Origin: Galaxea fascicularis | Taxonomy: Eukaryota; Cnidaria; Anthozoa; Scleractinia; Euphylliidae | Assembly (NCBI GenBank): GCA_948470475.1 | Contig: OX419343.1 | Span: 21,358,321-21,422,320 of the forward strand | DNA length: 64,000 bases | Direction: 5' to 3' | Part shown: positions 36,140 to 49,200 of the stretch, one piece after another | Numbering within the stretch: the stretch's first letter is position 1 | How the letters are laid out: the number at the start of each line of letters is the position of its first letter | Position numbers and translations under genes: made by a program | The notes under the pieces: model-generated | Database searches by the model: none | Told to the model about the DNA's origin: nothing | The model's input: the letters and a program-made list of their open reading frames with translations, nothing else

Positions 36140-37930
36140 GGAGAGACATCCTCAGATTTAGCTGCCTTCTGTGAAATATACCGTAATCTGGATTATTTTG
36201 TTAACCTATCCGCTAATTATCGTAACAGATGTTCAAATTGTTAGTCGACACCGCGGATGTTACTAAAAGACGTGATCCAAGTGAAATTGGCGGCCTTTTA
36301 TATTTTAATGTTTGACATCCGTACGTGGGCCCTTTTGACTTATGAGGCCATTGAATGTTTCTGGGAAAGATCGATTGTAAACACATCGACAGAGAGAAAA
36401 CTGCGATTTGCTGCCTACTTTTACTAAGACCCACTTACACAATCTTACTCGTAAACATAACTGAGTACAATCGAACATCCAATCCTTAGACATCTCTTAT
36501 ACGCGACCAACTTCCTCATTAGCAAAATTTTCACAATTCAAGTCACCGTCATATTTAGAACCTCTTGAAGACGGCCGAAAGCGCTTCTAGTGACATTTTT
36601 GGAAACTTTCTAATGTCCTTTGACCTTCCCCTAACTGACCGATTCGTCGCGTTTCTCACGCGAACTAGTCAAGCCCTTCATTTTTTTTTTCTTTGTCAGA
36701 CACGATGAACATTTCATCGTATTCTGTAATGGAACAGTTCAAATAAACCTTGCCATAGAACCATAATTTTCTTAGTGGAAGAGTATTTACAGCCGGAAGC
36801 TAAAATGAATTCAGATGCAGTCAAACGCTGCGTGGGAGTACCAAATAGGTTGTCAGTCACGAGAAAGTCGGATCGACGGGATGACGATGTCTACTTTTTG
36901 AATCTTCATTCCTTGTGGTAATAAGGGATTTCCTCTCTGCCCTGATTTACTGATATACTCCTGAACAAAGACGAAGGGCATTGAAACCCGCTCGCTTGAA
37001 ACACCCCGTTTGCAAGCGATTTATAAATGGTCTTCAGTAAACGGCTTCGATTTGTGTACTTGAACCGATGTTGTTTCAGTGATGAACCATTGACTTATTG
37101 TGTAGTATATAGCATTGGACATGCACTCGAATATCAAAGGAATCAAAGCGATGTCAAGTTCCCAGAAATTTCATTAAAAACAATCATCATCAGTCCACAT
37201 CCTCACCAGCTTACGTCAAGTAACAGGCGCCAGTCTCATGATCAGAGCCAGGTTTTCCTCGTGGATCAAAGAGTGCACTCGAATTTTCGTAACTGAAACG
37301 TGGCTTAAAAGATTCACAATGGGGAAATAATAGCCTCTGTAGTATACGGAAGAGCCATATTTGCTGCTTTTAGCATTTTCGAAAAGCAAATGTAGTTCCC
37401 AAGAAAGTTCGTAGAAAGTTCACTTTAGCTAGCAATTTCTCAAGGGAAGGATTTTGTTCCCTATAAAGTTTTCGGACACTTAAAATTTCAGCTACGAAAT
37501 CCGACCGGATCAAATTCATCCACCGAATGGAAACATCTCTTTAAACTAAAGATTCAAACACCATATAAGGTACTTAAAAGTGCCTTTTCGCAGCTTTTGG
37601 TTGATTTCAGTGGCTCAGAGTTGGGTGTCGCTGTATTATCTCAGTACCGCTTTACATGCACATTTAACTCTTGATAACTCTAAAGTAACTTGGTCATCAT
37701 GTTTGGGCTTACATCAGTTTAGCTTTGTGAAGTTATGCCAACACTGCCCCTTTAACAACGAAGTAAATTCAGTCTGGAGTGCTAACTTCCTGGTGGCCTG
37801 CGTGAAATTTAAGAGTTTGGCCAAAGAAGCAAACAGATGTATATATTTCAGACTGATTTAAAAAAAAAAGGTCTTGATCTTTACATGTCTAATTATTCCT
37901 AAGAATTTTTAACACTGAATTGTAATTTTC
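36140..37930 (+). repeat. right arm of the large inverted repeat
   Basis: Reverse-complement partner of 26170-27625, somewhat longer because of indels. Part of it (37200-37630) also matches the third copy at 18424-18850. It lies in the inferred intron of novel gene copy 1. No protein recognised. Confidence 0.85.
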
Positions 37931-38330
37931 CGGTAGTCATTGAAAGTTGATTTGGACTGCTACGCTCTCTAAACAAGCAATTGGTAAACTCGGTCGCACA
38001 TCCTTCGAAGTCTTTGTCTCGTGATTCATAGACTTGATCCTTTAAAGCAAAATACTTTCTCGATCTAAAACTCTGATCAACACTGGACACATGTATCGCT
38101 TAGACTGAGGAATTCATTGACCTTACAAGCATGCATTTACTTTCACTCTCTTAAGTGCGCAAACCAAACGTGATCTTAAATTCTTTGCATTGGCGTGAGC
38201 CATGAAGTAACAGAATCTACCGAATTTCTACTTGATAATAACACTGATTCCCCTAACACTTGAAGAATGCAATTCATTGAAACTGTTGACCCAACTATAC
38301 ATCTGATTTTGAACTGAAGCCCCATGTATT

Positions 38331-38801
38331 TCACTTGTGAAGCGACTTAAGTACACTAAGACCCCAGAATCTTACTGCAACCGAAAAAAGGATCACAGGA
38401 GCCATTTGCCAATGACTGAATCTGTCCCGTAATAAGAAGCATCGACTTCGCATAGCACTGTTTGCCATTAAAAGGCCTCCCCACCAAGTAATTGGACGAA
38501 GTTTATACAAGCAAGGACAAAGAGTCAAGACACAGCCGGCAAAAGCCACGAACATTTGTAAGTGACCCTGCTGGGCAACATAAGTTGATTTGGAAAAAAG
38601 AGGATTAAACTTACCACATGAACTCGGATAACTATACCCATAAGCGAAAAGGCCATGCAATGACCACTGCCATAGCTTCACATGAGCTCGGCTAGTTTTA
38701 GGTATACAATGATTTGATAACAACATATAACGACAATCGCTCGAAATAAGGGAAAGATATTTTCTTAGAAAGGAACATTTTGTTCTTACATTGTTTTCCA
38801 C
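38331..38801 (-). other. long unexplained open frame (157 codons, no ATG at its start)
   Basis: A stop-free minus-strand frame contains KLRPITWWGGLLMANSAMRS followed by RDRF, faintly like transmembrane helix 7 of class A receptors. The first codon is GTG, and a donor (gtaagt) lies within it near 38622. It may be a decayed receptor fragment or chance; too weak for a gene call. Confidence 0.2.
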
Positions 38802-39011
38802 GACTGAAGAGAAAGAATCTCTATACGGCCGAAGAATCGTTTACGTTGTGAATTTCTCCTGTACAGTTGTCTGGCTGCGGGGTATGATCTGTATACAGTT
38901 AGAACGATGCAAGTCTGATCCTATATTAAACTAAAAATCAAGTCGTCTTTTCTTCGTTTCCAGTTTTATTTCCTATACTTTCTTTTCTTAAGTATCCGCG
39001 GAAAGGTTTGG

Positions 39012-39414
39012 GTCTTTTTTTCATAGTAACAGCAGACGCGAATTCGAAATGCCTGCTTCAATGGGACTTGGTTCTCTATACCTATCGTCTAAAATCAGAA
39101 AGAAGCAACGAGGGCCACACTCAATCAAACTAGGAAACGCAAAGCTTCAACGGCTTTTGGTTCCACAAGATCGTTATTTAGCATCTGTTTGCTTTTCTTG
39201 CTTTTATCTTTAACTGTAACGTCTTAATCGACTTACTTTCAGTTGGTCAGACGTAGCCGCATTTGAATCCTAAATCAGCAAAAAAGTAAACTGAACACCA
39301 ACATCGGAAAGATTGGGGTCTTTTTTTATAGCAGCAGCAGACGCGAAATGCTCACTTCAATGGGACTTGGTTCCCTATACTCATTGTCTAAAATCAGAAA
39401 AAAGCAACGAGGGC
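39012..39414. repeat. local duplication of about 100 bp
   Basis: 39012-39113 and 39318-39414 share cttcaatgggacttggttc, gtctaaaatcagaaa and agcaacgagggcc in the same order and orientation. Confidence 0.75.
39237..39269 (-). CDS. novel paired gene, copy 1, candidate 33-nt exon
   Basis: Acceptor ttttttgctgatttag and donor gtaagtc flank a phase-0 frame DSNAATSDQLK. The phases would join it to the exon at 35348. No counterpart was found in copy 2. Confidence 0.4.
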
Positions 39415-39435
39415 CCAGCCTGTAAAATCACTTAC

Positions 39436-39462
39436 CACTAAGAGGAAGCAAATTCTCTCCAT
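39436..39462 (-). CDS. novel paired gene, copy 1, candidate start exon
   Basis: An ATG at 39462 opens MERICFLLV and runs into a donor (gtaagtg) in phase 0, compatible with the 33-nt exon. The hydrophobic start hints at part of a signal peptide, but it is short for a complete one, so an exon may be missing. Confidence 0.3.
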
Positions 39463-40008
39463 GTCCCTAGGGTTGCTTAAATAACTAAGACAGGATCTGT
39501 TTTTGTCTTCAATTAAGTCGTTCGATTAGCCTTTCGATGCAGTTCTGATCAAAACTACCGAGAAAACGCGCGTTTTTTATATCGTCTCCATTCCAAATAC
39601 GGAAGATAATAGCGTTCTGTTGCTTCATTAGTAGTACTACTCAAAAACCTTTTACCCTTTGCGGTGTCTTCTGTTACTGAAATCGGGCGGAAGAGCAAAA
39701 ATTTTATTTATTCAACACACAGCCAACATTGACACACAATGTTTTTCTAACGAGATAAAGTTAATCTGACGCTACAGAAAACGTGTAAACGGCAACAGAA
39801 TAAGGTAGCACCGGACGGGAGTAGCGTCATATATTCAGAGCGGCCCTTGAATCAAACCTGCCTACTCCCTCCTTTATCATATCAGGCATTCTTGGAATCC
39901 AAGGAATTCAAGCTGCCCAGTTGGAACTAGATACTTGTTTTTCACTGAGCTTACTGGCCCTAGTTAATTGAAAAGTTAAATCTTGTGTCGTTTGCCCCTT
40001 TACAAAAA

Positions 40009-40124
40009 GGTGCTGCATTCATTTTACTCTACGAAAGTGAGGAAAGGATTCAACCCCTCGTTTGAATCAAAGAGGCCAGGAAACCCTTTTCCTAGCTACC
40101 GTACAGTAAAATGAATGCAGCACC
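40009..40124. repeat. 116-bp MITE with 20-bp perfect inverted ends
   Basis: Ends ggtgctgcattcattttact and agtaaaatgaatgcagcacc are exact reverse complements; similarity continues imperfectly inward for about 25 nt more. Non-coding. Confidence 0.85.
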
Positions 40125-43100
40125 CTAAGTTGCGACTATGCATGACTGGTCGAACTGGGTGTACTTATATCTCTTCAACGCACGTAAAGCTAGTTTTTAC
40201 ACACGTAGCCTACTTCTCGTGTGTGTGCAAATCTTGGGCCATGTTATGAAGGAAATCATGTAAAAAAAACAAACAATAAAAGGATGTATGTTCAATCTAT
40301 ATTTCAAATTATTTTGAACATGAAAGCCAAAATGGACGTTACAATATTGCAAAAGCTCGCTCCGTGAATTAAATCTGATGCTGCAAGAAATTTTAAATAA
40401 GAAATGAAAAATGAAAAACGTGTTTCTCGTACATCAGTTGTGTAATAAGTATAAGCACATGTGAATTGTTATCAGTTTACGTTCGAAGTGCGACTGCTTA
40501 TCTAAGCACTTCTCTTGTGTTCTTCAAAAATACCTTAAACTTAGAATAGGTACTCCCTAAATCTACCTTATTGCTAGTCAACAATCACTGGACGCGTTTT
40601 TTCTTTTTTTCTTTTTTTTTTTATTGTATGTATATTAAGGACCGTGGCATGTCACATGCTTTCCATTTCTACCAGTTTAGAATCCTACTTGACTTTAGCC
40701 TAGTTTTCCAGCAGACTGTAGGTCATATATCCACACCGCACATATTCGACTTAGGACACAAGTTCAAGGGTTCTCACCGGTTTTTTGGTTTTTGGTTTGG
40801 ATAAGGATCTGCGAAGTTTCGTTGAGAAAGATTCGTCCCTTTTCTAGTCTCACAACATGTTAGTAATACAATTTACCAAAAAAGCTGAAATTTTGGTGCG
40901 ACAATTAACTTTCACAAACACGTCAACAGGAGCTCAGTTTGCACAATAATTATCGGCTTACTTGTATTACTTTTTCTCACCAGTTCAGCATCACAAACAC
41001 TTCGTGGAGGCGTTGAAATCGCTGGTAAACACTTCCGACGACATACCACCTGGCTATCATACAAGAAGCCCCCCAATTAAGTCACACGCTCTTGCCACTT
41101 ACAGAAGTGATTGATGATATATATATGTTTGGTATGTCTTCCGATGCCGCAGGGATGTTCATTCTACAGTGTTTAGTCAAACGAGCCATTCCAGACCTTC
41201 CGACTTCACTGAGATCTGGAATGCATTCTACGAAACTCAAGTGGGTTGACCAGGGGAGCAAACAGACCCGTTAGTCATCAAACCTCACCCTCTCTTTCCA
41301 AGTGCTTCATAGTGCTATAACTTCAATTTAACAGTGCTCTAAGTTGATCTGTGATTTAACACACAAAATGAAACGATGCATTAAGTACATAGCATCCTTT
41401 GTAGTAGTAAGAAAGGAATCGCACTGTTCTGAAGTGGCAATCGTTAAAATACCCACGCGTGTTTAAGTATGTGTTCATATTGTGGGACGCGAGCAGAAGA
41501 TTATGTACGATTGAACTTAAATGGAAGTGGAAGTCGAACACACTTCCTCCTGAGTTGTAACTCAAATGGGTCCATTCCGCTTTATTTAGCTTCAGGTTCA
41601 ATAGACAAAGAAACAAACTGAAATTACTTTCGTGTGTGTGTATATATTTTTTTAACCGGTATTTTGCCGCAAAAACAAAATTAACAATTTATCTTTCACA
41701 ACCACTGGAACGTTCCACGTGTGAACTATTGACAGGAGTCCGGAACTGAGACTTAAGTGGAACAGTAGGTAAAATGTTTTCTTATTTTGTTTTTAATTAA
41801 ATGCATCGTTTCCGCATTTACTCCTCAATCACTCCGTTGTCTCGAAGCTCTATTTTTTTTTTATGTTTTTAAAGAGTGAGACGCCTCCCGTTTGCACAAT
41901 ATACCGCTGAAAGCACGATCAGCAATTTAAAGCCTTATTATTGTCGCCTTTATATTGTTGCCTGAGACAACGTTCGAATAGCCACTATCATAAAACAAAC
42001 AATTTGGGTTACACACGGAAAATTGAAAAACTTTCTTGATCTTTGAACTGTCGGTATTTATGCCTGCAAGACTGCCAAAGAACAGAGTAGGGCAAGGCCC
42101 GGGGAGGAGATATTATGGGAAGGAAGAGTGTTACAAGGTTAATTGCCGACATGGAGTAACTTGCGGGATCAAAACCAAAACAAACTAAGCAAACAAACAA
42201 CTCGAAGTAATATTCACTTGCCCTTTTCACAACAATCTTACTCCGTATCTTTCGTCCCCACTCAGCAAGTATTTGCCGTTGCTTATGCTTTTTCTGTCCA
42301 AAAAGAATGATATTTCGTATTCACGTGGTCATTCGTATGCTCGGTCCAGCAGACGGAAAAATCGGCAACAGTAATTTGTGCGCCACATTTATAGCCAATC
42401 AAGTTGAATGACTTCCAATTCAGGCACTCGGGTGAGATGCTAAGAGTAAATATATCAACAAATGTTTGTTCTCGTACAGACTGGGGGAAAGTAAAGTTCC
42501 ACTATAAAAAAAAAGCTTTGAGGAAAAAAATGTACGGTGAACACGTTTGTTGACACCAACTGCCCAAAAGGGCTTAACTTGTTCTCCCCGTGAAGAATAA
42601 CACCTGGCAACAGACTGCATCCCGTTCTGTTTTGCCTCCAGGTGTAGCCTGCCGTGCTCCAGCTGCTCTTGGGACGTCCTCGACTCCTTTTCTCCTGTAG
42701 GTTCCTTTGCCTCAGTGAATGTCTGGTGAAAATGCTGGTTGGTTTTCTGAAGGTGCACCCGATCTTGTCGAGATTTTTCTCTGTTCATCTCTTCAGTGCT
42801 CTCAGTTCTCCGCCTTTTCTTACGACCTCTGGCCTCTGGCCATGATGCCTTGGTGAACCTCAAGCATCTGTTGACGAAACGTAACTGTAGCTTGTCAAAT
42901 GTTTGTTTGGCTACTCTCTGAAACATGCAGCAGGCTACATGTTGGTGTTGAAGATCCCTAACTTGGTGTTTCTGCCTTCCCAATCCCTACCTACATTTCC
43001 TGATCGGATCAACAATCCTAGCGATTGCAGAACACTCGTCGGACGTTCCGCAGGGAATGAAAGTTTAAACCAACTTGTTTCGACGCGCTTTCAACAAACG

Positions 43101-46100
43101 TTCAACATTTCTCAACTCGTTCAAATTGGTTTAAAGAAAATTTCAAGAAATCTCAATTGGGTTCGACATTTCAGTTGAACCAATACTATGGGAAGCGTGT
43201 ATGGTATCTCGATCGAAAAAACGAGAACAGAGATGGAAGCCCCTGATAAAATTCCTTGTGAAAAATCGCAACCAGCCCATTTCTCGTTTCACTTCAAGTA
43301 CAGCCTTACACTTCTATTACGAAATTTTCTTGTGTACATACATACATACATACATACATATGCTTTATTAAACACGATAGGGTTTAAAGCTCGTGGCTTG
43401 TGGGGTCGTGTGAAAATAATTACAGTATAAAACTATATTAAAATAAGAATAACATTACTTACAAAACACAACTACCATGGTAAAAACTAAAAAAATTCAA
43501 TAAGTTTCTAAAAGAGAATGTTAAATGAGTTCACGTAATTACATCCGAATAGATCGACTACAATAGTTAAGAGATAAAATATTTAATAGCATTTAAAATC
43601 TTGGTAGTGCCTGGGCAGCGACTAGACCGACTGTGCTTTAAAGTCGAGTTCCTTAAAATAAAAGTCCTTCTTCACTTTACGATAAAAATCAGTTAACTGG
43701 CCCGTGAAATGGGTCTAGACAGCATTCCAGAGGATAGCGCCTCTATAGCTAATTGAGTTTTTAAGAAACTGTGAGTTAAAACGCGGGACGACTATGTTAT
43801 TACTCCTTCTGAAGTTGTACGCAGTGCAAGGTATATTTGCCAAGTATGAAAGGGCCGCAGGTGCTTCACCTATAAACACACTATGAAGTAATTAAATTAA
43901 TCGCAATTTATAATAGAAACTGTTAAAGTGTTCCATTTCGAATATCGGCATATTTTATCAGTTGGCATATCTCGTGTCGGGCCTGGGTGGTCGGATTTAA
44001 GAGGTTTTCAATAAAGAACTAAATGAGTGAGTGTTTAATTTGCAGTTCGAGCCAGAAAAAGTGGTCATAACAACAGGGTGGTCTCATTAATGGGGTGGTC
44101 GTATGGCGGGTTTCCATTGAACAGATTAAGGAACGGCGTCAATGAAAACTGAAAGAGCGCGGTCAAAAAATCAATGTCTGTCCTTTTCAACGGATCGTCG
44201 TCGGAGTAATTTTTTTTTTTTTTTTTTTTTTGTTGTTTTTCACTTACCGATATCGTTTCCGCATTTGCACTTCAATTATTCCGTTTACCTGGGTAACCTG
44301 CAGTCTGTCTGTTCTGACCTTTATGTTTTGGGGTTGTTTATTAATCTGTAGTGTGTTGTTTTGATTTTTAGACGATAGATTAACTCGTTTTTAACAAGAT
44401 AATGACTTAAATATGATCAACATCATTAGAACAGTCGCTGTCATACAAAACAAACCAACTTTGGTTCTCTTACACTAACTTGACAATATTACGATTCCAT
44501 ACATTCGTAGTCTGAACTGGAACTTAAGTGAGACTAACAATTGTAAAACGCCCCTTTTAATTAAATTGTCTGCCCATCTATACCATCTTGTGCCTTGTCC
44601 TGTTAAGAAGATCTAACTTGTTTTGTGCTTCTCACAATACAACTTGCACACCATGAAAATATGCTAAATATGACCATATATTTTTAATGGTTTGCCAAAA
44701 ACAACACGGAAACCTACGTATCATATGAAGATTGAAGGGAAAAGAGCTCGAATATCTGAGATTCTGTTTACTTACCCAGTACTATTATCCAAACAGATGC
44801 GTTTTATAAATTATGATGTAATAAAATATAACTATGAGTTCTTTGTCCGAACTGAATAGAATTATTATACTGATAAAAATAAGGGAGTATACCTCCAATG
44901 CGTGTACGTGGGTTGTTCTGTCAACTTCCAGTGGAAAGAAGAGCTTTCTAAGGTTAATTGCGGAATATAAGAGGGATTACCAAATTCTCACGAATATAGA
45001 GACAATGCTCATTATGAAAAAATGTTACGGGAGTAGTGTAAAAATTTAAAATATAGAGTTGGACAGCCGATTGCACACAAGCCTCTTTCATCTGCAGATT
45101 CCAGATTATGCAAAGCTCATACAAAGATGGCCCTTTTTTCAACAAATATTGAGTCCCTAACTCGGTCTGTAATTCCCCACCAACTTAAGAAGAATTTAAA
45201 ATTTAAAAATTTTCGATACTGAGCTTACTGTACATGCTAAACAATACACCTCCAGACCATGTGATCGACTACCTCAAACTGTTCATTCATTATGGGTACA
45301 ACCACTACTTTTTTAATTATGAACTTGCAGCGGAAAAAGTACCTTTTCTAGAGTTCAAATACTCGGGATTCTAAAGCACTTTCGTAGCAAAGGGGTGTCA
45401 ATCAATTTTATACAGTAGCGGCGTGTGTTTACACCATTAGTACTGTAAATAAAGATGTGTTCCATTCGGATACTCTGTATCACTTTAACCCCCCCAGGAA
45501 AGTTTCCTTCCTCCCGGAGGAAAGCCGCGACCACAAATTAAAGAATGACAGGACAAATATGAGAGAAGATCAAATAATTCGAACCAACAGGGAAACAATG
45601 CTTTGTTAGTCTACCATAAGCGGTATGCAACTGTATAAAACGCGCGTTGTTTCTAGGTGTACCATTTACTGCATACCAAGAGACTTCGAAGGACGTCCGA
45701 TCCTGGTAGAAGCGAACCATAGAGCAAAAATGAACATGGACAAAATTTGCTTCAGTCTACTTGTAAGTACAAACCATTGCTACTTAAGAGTCAGAGGCTT
45801 TTGTTAATCAGCGAAATGAGCCAAATCCGCGGCTCTTTACGATCTGTGCAATGGCTCGATCAGCACAATCAGTATACCTTAAAAGAGGTTCATTTTTAAC
45901 AAAAACAGTAACGGTACGAGTTAGCTAACTAAGTTAATGATAAGTTTAAGTCGTATCAAATGTCTTTTCTCTTCCCCTTAATTTCAATGAGAAAACTCAG
46001 AAAACGCGGACCGAACAAATAAAAAGAGTTGTGATGGCAAGTTAAGTAAGATAAAAAAAGAATCTTCACAAACTAGTATCTACCGCTCTTCTATCGAAAT

Positions 46101-46486
46101 ACATAACGTCTTGGATTTTCTCTGGCAGTACCATGGACCTGGCCACACTAAAGCTTGTACTTTATCAGATTCTTCAGTGGTAATGAAAAAAAAATTACCT
46201 TTAAGCAGTTACTTCAGAAAAGAAGATAAATGATAAGCATACATAAGTAAAGATGAAATTATTCTTTATCATTTTGTTGACTCTTCCTTAAATTGATTAT
46301 TTCGTAAACGAAATCTGTCGTCGCTTGAAATATTCTCTTTGATGGTTTTTCATCTGTACTAACAGAAAGTGCTGATACAAACGCATTCTTTTAAGTTACG
46401 CTCTTCATGGTTTTCTAAGTGATTTTTAGATAAATTTCGACTTGCAAGTAGCGATTGCATCTTTAACGCTGCAAAATAAAATGAAG
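40125..46486. other. no gene recognised; scattered simple repeats
   Basis: Contains a (CATA)n run at 43336-43360, a T-run of over 20 near 44211-44231 and diverged similarity between about 41700-42000 and 44240-44540. The minus frame 42420-42983 (187 codons, no ATG start) is charged and glutamine-rich (RGRKKRRRTESTEEMNREKS) but has no splice support or recognised domain. Confidence 0.35.
44104..44209 (+). repeat. dispersed direct repeat, copy 1
   Basis: Shares tggcgggtttccattgaaca, ggaacggcgtc, agagcgcggt and aacggatcgtc in order with 54611-54714. Confidence 0.8.
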
Positions 46487-46819
46487 TCAATTAAATGAAG
46501 TTGTTGCTTCAAATGAAAATTTTTTTCGTTCAGTTGATCGGATCTCTTCACCCTTGAAAATCAACTGAGATCCAACAAACTTTATCACTTCTTTGTATTC
46601 TGGGGAGTTTTCTGCCACCTTCAACTCGGTTATGAAGCCCTTTTGTGCCTTTGCATCTTCGACTGTTCGAAGTACTTCTCCAGAGAAATGAGACACTTTC
46701 GACCTTAACACTGATTCTAACGCCAAGCTCGGAACTTCAAACAAAGAAACGAAGTATCGTTTTTTGCATGTAAACCTATGTTTACGTTTTGAACAACCAC
46801 TACTCGTGTTTATCGCTAA
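46487..46819 (-). CDS. possible coding fragment, tandem copy 1
   Basis: A minus-strand frame without its own ATG reads RKRKNDLAINTSSGCSKRKH then SLFEVPSLALESVLRSKV, LRTVEDAKAQKGFITELKVA and ENSPEYKEVIKFVGSQLIFK, ending ...FEATTSFN. A 240-bp part is repeated at 46857-47096 with mostly conservative changes. No known domain recognised. It may be the 3' exon of a gene whose 5' part I cannot find. Confidence 0.3.
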   Translation of the reverse strand, partial: LAINTSSGCSKRKHRFTCKKRYFVSLFEVPSLALESVLRSKVSHFSGEVLRTVEDAKAQKGFITELKVAENSPEYKEVIKFVGSQLIFKGEEIRSTERKKFSFEATTSFN

Positions 46820-46856
46820 GTCATTTTTGCGCTTACGTCCTGCAGTCGTCGACAAG

Positions 46857-47096
46857 CTTTATCACTTCTTTGTATTCTGGGGAGTTTTCTGCCACCTTCA
46901 ACTCGGTTATGAAGCCCTTTTGTGCTTTTGCATCTTCGACTGTTCGAAGTACTTCTCCAGAGAAATGAAACACTTTCGACCTTAATACTGATTCTAACGC
47001 CAAGCTCGGAACTTCAAACAAAGAAACGAAGTATCGTTTTTTGCACGTAAACCTATGTTTACGTTTTGAACAACCACTACTCGTGTTTATCGCTAA
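46857..47096 (-). CDS. possible coding fragment, tandem copy 2
   Basis: Same frame as copy 1 from LAINTSSGC through YKEVIKLV, offset by 277 bp; afterwards it meets a stop in its own frame. A third, shorter scrap (atgtaaacctatgttta...) is near 47148-47200. Confidence 0.3.
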
Positions 47097-48231
47097 TTAA
47101 GTCTTTTGACCAAATTAGTTGTGTCAATATTTATATAGTGCAGCTCAATGTAAACCTATGTTTAGATCTTGAACAGGCACTAATCTCGTGGTTATCCTTG
47201 ATTAATACGCTCATCCAATTTTAGTGGTGTCAATATCTTTATTAAACAGCCCTTGATTTCAAGACCGCTTAGGGCGGTTTTTGAAATTAAGAGCTTGCCA
47301 GGTATGGAAGTTGATATTAATAGCTTAACATCTCGTGACCAAAGCCCTTGAAAAGTTTATCACTTCTTTAATTTACTTGAAAACGCCTTTGGAAAGTAGG
47401 AAAAACCTAATTCTATCTATTCTAAAACTTACCAAGATAGATCAGTGTTTTTGTGTACACGAGAAATCCACGCGTAAAAAAACAAAAACATAAATGCCAC
47501 AAATCCTTTAACCAGACTTTCGGCGGACGTTTGCTTTCTTTTTCCTGGGAATAAATATTAATTGATAGCTGATTTAGAGAATTAAAGCCACCTACAATTG
47601 GCGGCAGGATCACTTATCGGTGGTTTCCTCTGAGCGTTTTTCTCGTCGCTGTTGTGGCGGGCCCCATTTTTCGGAACTTAAAAGCAGACAGGTAATTGAC
47701 TACCCATAACAGCAAGTTCCATGCGCATTGAAGGTGGTCGCTTGAAAGAAGGCGTGTTCACTGTGATTCTAATTACATTCCTCGCTTTGAACACGTAATT
47801 TTGACTTTGGAATTTACGTGTTCAGCGACAATTTATGATGCTTTTCGCTCTAAATCATTTACTTTTCGAACTTGCATTAGAGCAAGATCTTAGCTGAGAC
47901 TGAACGTAAGACGGAGAGCCTGTGTATGCGTTCAGTTTGTCCTAACCAATTACCGTTTCGTCCATGCGGTTTTTAAAAGTGATACAATGTTACAGATATC
48001 ACCCATTAATCATGTTTTCCACAGACAAAACTTTGTTCTCTCAAAACTCCTTGCATATTCAGTTTTCCACGCACAGTCAGTCCCCTTGTCTTGGCGGGCT
48101 AAGCGGAATTAAGAACGTCAATTTTGCCCTTTTATTAGTTCATGCCATGTGTTTTCGATTGTACTGACGGCAGAGAATCAAGTGTGAATAGATATGTGTT
48201 CAAGTTTACACTGCAACCAGGTGGACAATCA

Positions 48232-48346
48232 GACATGGTTTGATGCTTGAAAATTGATGAATGTAACTTAAAAGGTTACAATTCACGACCCAACTTTTTA
48301 AGTTACATTCATCAATTTTCAAACCAGAGAAGCATCAAACCATGTC
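48232..48346. repeat. fold-back element, arms of 43 and 53 nt
   Basis: Left arm 48232-48274 (gacatggtttgatgcttg...) pairs with right arm 48294-48346. The right arm carries about 9 extra bases (near 48321-48329) that break the symmetry. The loop is about 19 nt. Confidence 0.8.
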
Positions 48347-49200
48347 AGATATGATATATTAGGCTGTTTACTTACAGTTTTGCTTTCACAACTATGACTT
48401 AAGCGATGAAACTAACAGCATTCCTTCATTCGCTGCTGTTAAAGTGCTACTGTGATCAAAATATCTTTTTTTTTTCCTTCAGATTTTGAAAGCGTGTTCG
48501 CTTAACAGCTGACTAGCAAAATTTTGAGCTTTGATTTTTATCCAAAGGTAGTTTATTTCGAGTGTAAGGTTTGGATTTCACGGTCCGCATTACGACTCAC
48601 GTTCAAAACTGACCGATTGGACCACAGAGGCTTGGATCTAGGGAAAAGTGATGTAATTTACTCACTAGCTTAAAATTTCGTCGTGTAAACAGGTGTCTTT
48701 TTAAAATCAGAACGTAAAACTTGGGTCACTTATTGTTTAGTTAACATAGTTTTGAAATCCAAAGCAAAAGAAGAATTGTTTTTTGGTCGTAGTAGCACTC
48801 TGAGACAAAACAGAGTATAACAAATAAACCAGTTCTAGGGAGAAATTGACAAACTATGTGAACATGTGAGTGTATGTTGTTCATGTAAAACTTAGTGATA
48901 CCGTCAAAGGGCTGGTTATCGTTTATGATATATTTAAAACATATTAGTACCTGGGTTATAAGATCATAGCTAATACGGCAATATTATTAAGTCGTTAGTC
49001 CCCTTATAACATTCAATGTGAATCTTGTATAAGATCACGGCTGTTTATTTTATGTCTAAGTGATTTCAACCAAAGAAAAGTTTTGCTGAAACCTGTAAAT
49101 CTACTGCGCGGCAAAGAAAAACGAAACATCGCAAGTCTGTCCTTTGGCAAGAAAGTCACTGTACGCATTTCAATGCGGTAAATCCCAAGCTTTCGCTTAG

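Noticed and set aside
38331..38801. Possible class A GPCR remnant (LLMANSAM...RDRF)
   Set aside because: Only one helix-7-like stretch; no DRY, CWxP or NPxxY; the frame starts at GTG and contains a good splice donor.
42420..42983. 187-codon minus frame with basic KKRRR and glutamines
   Set aside because: No ATG at its start, no splice context, no leucine heptad or recognised domain; composition resembles translated repeat.
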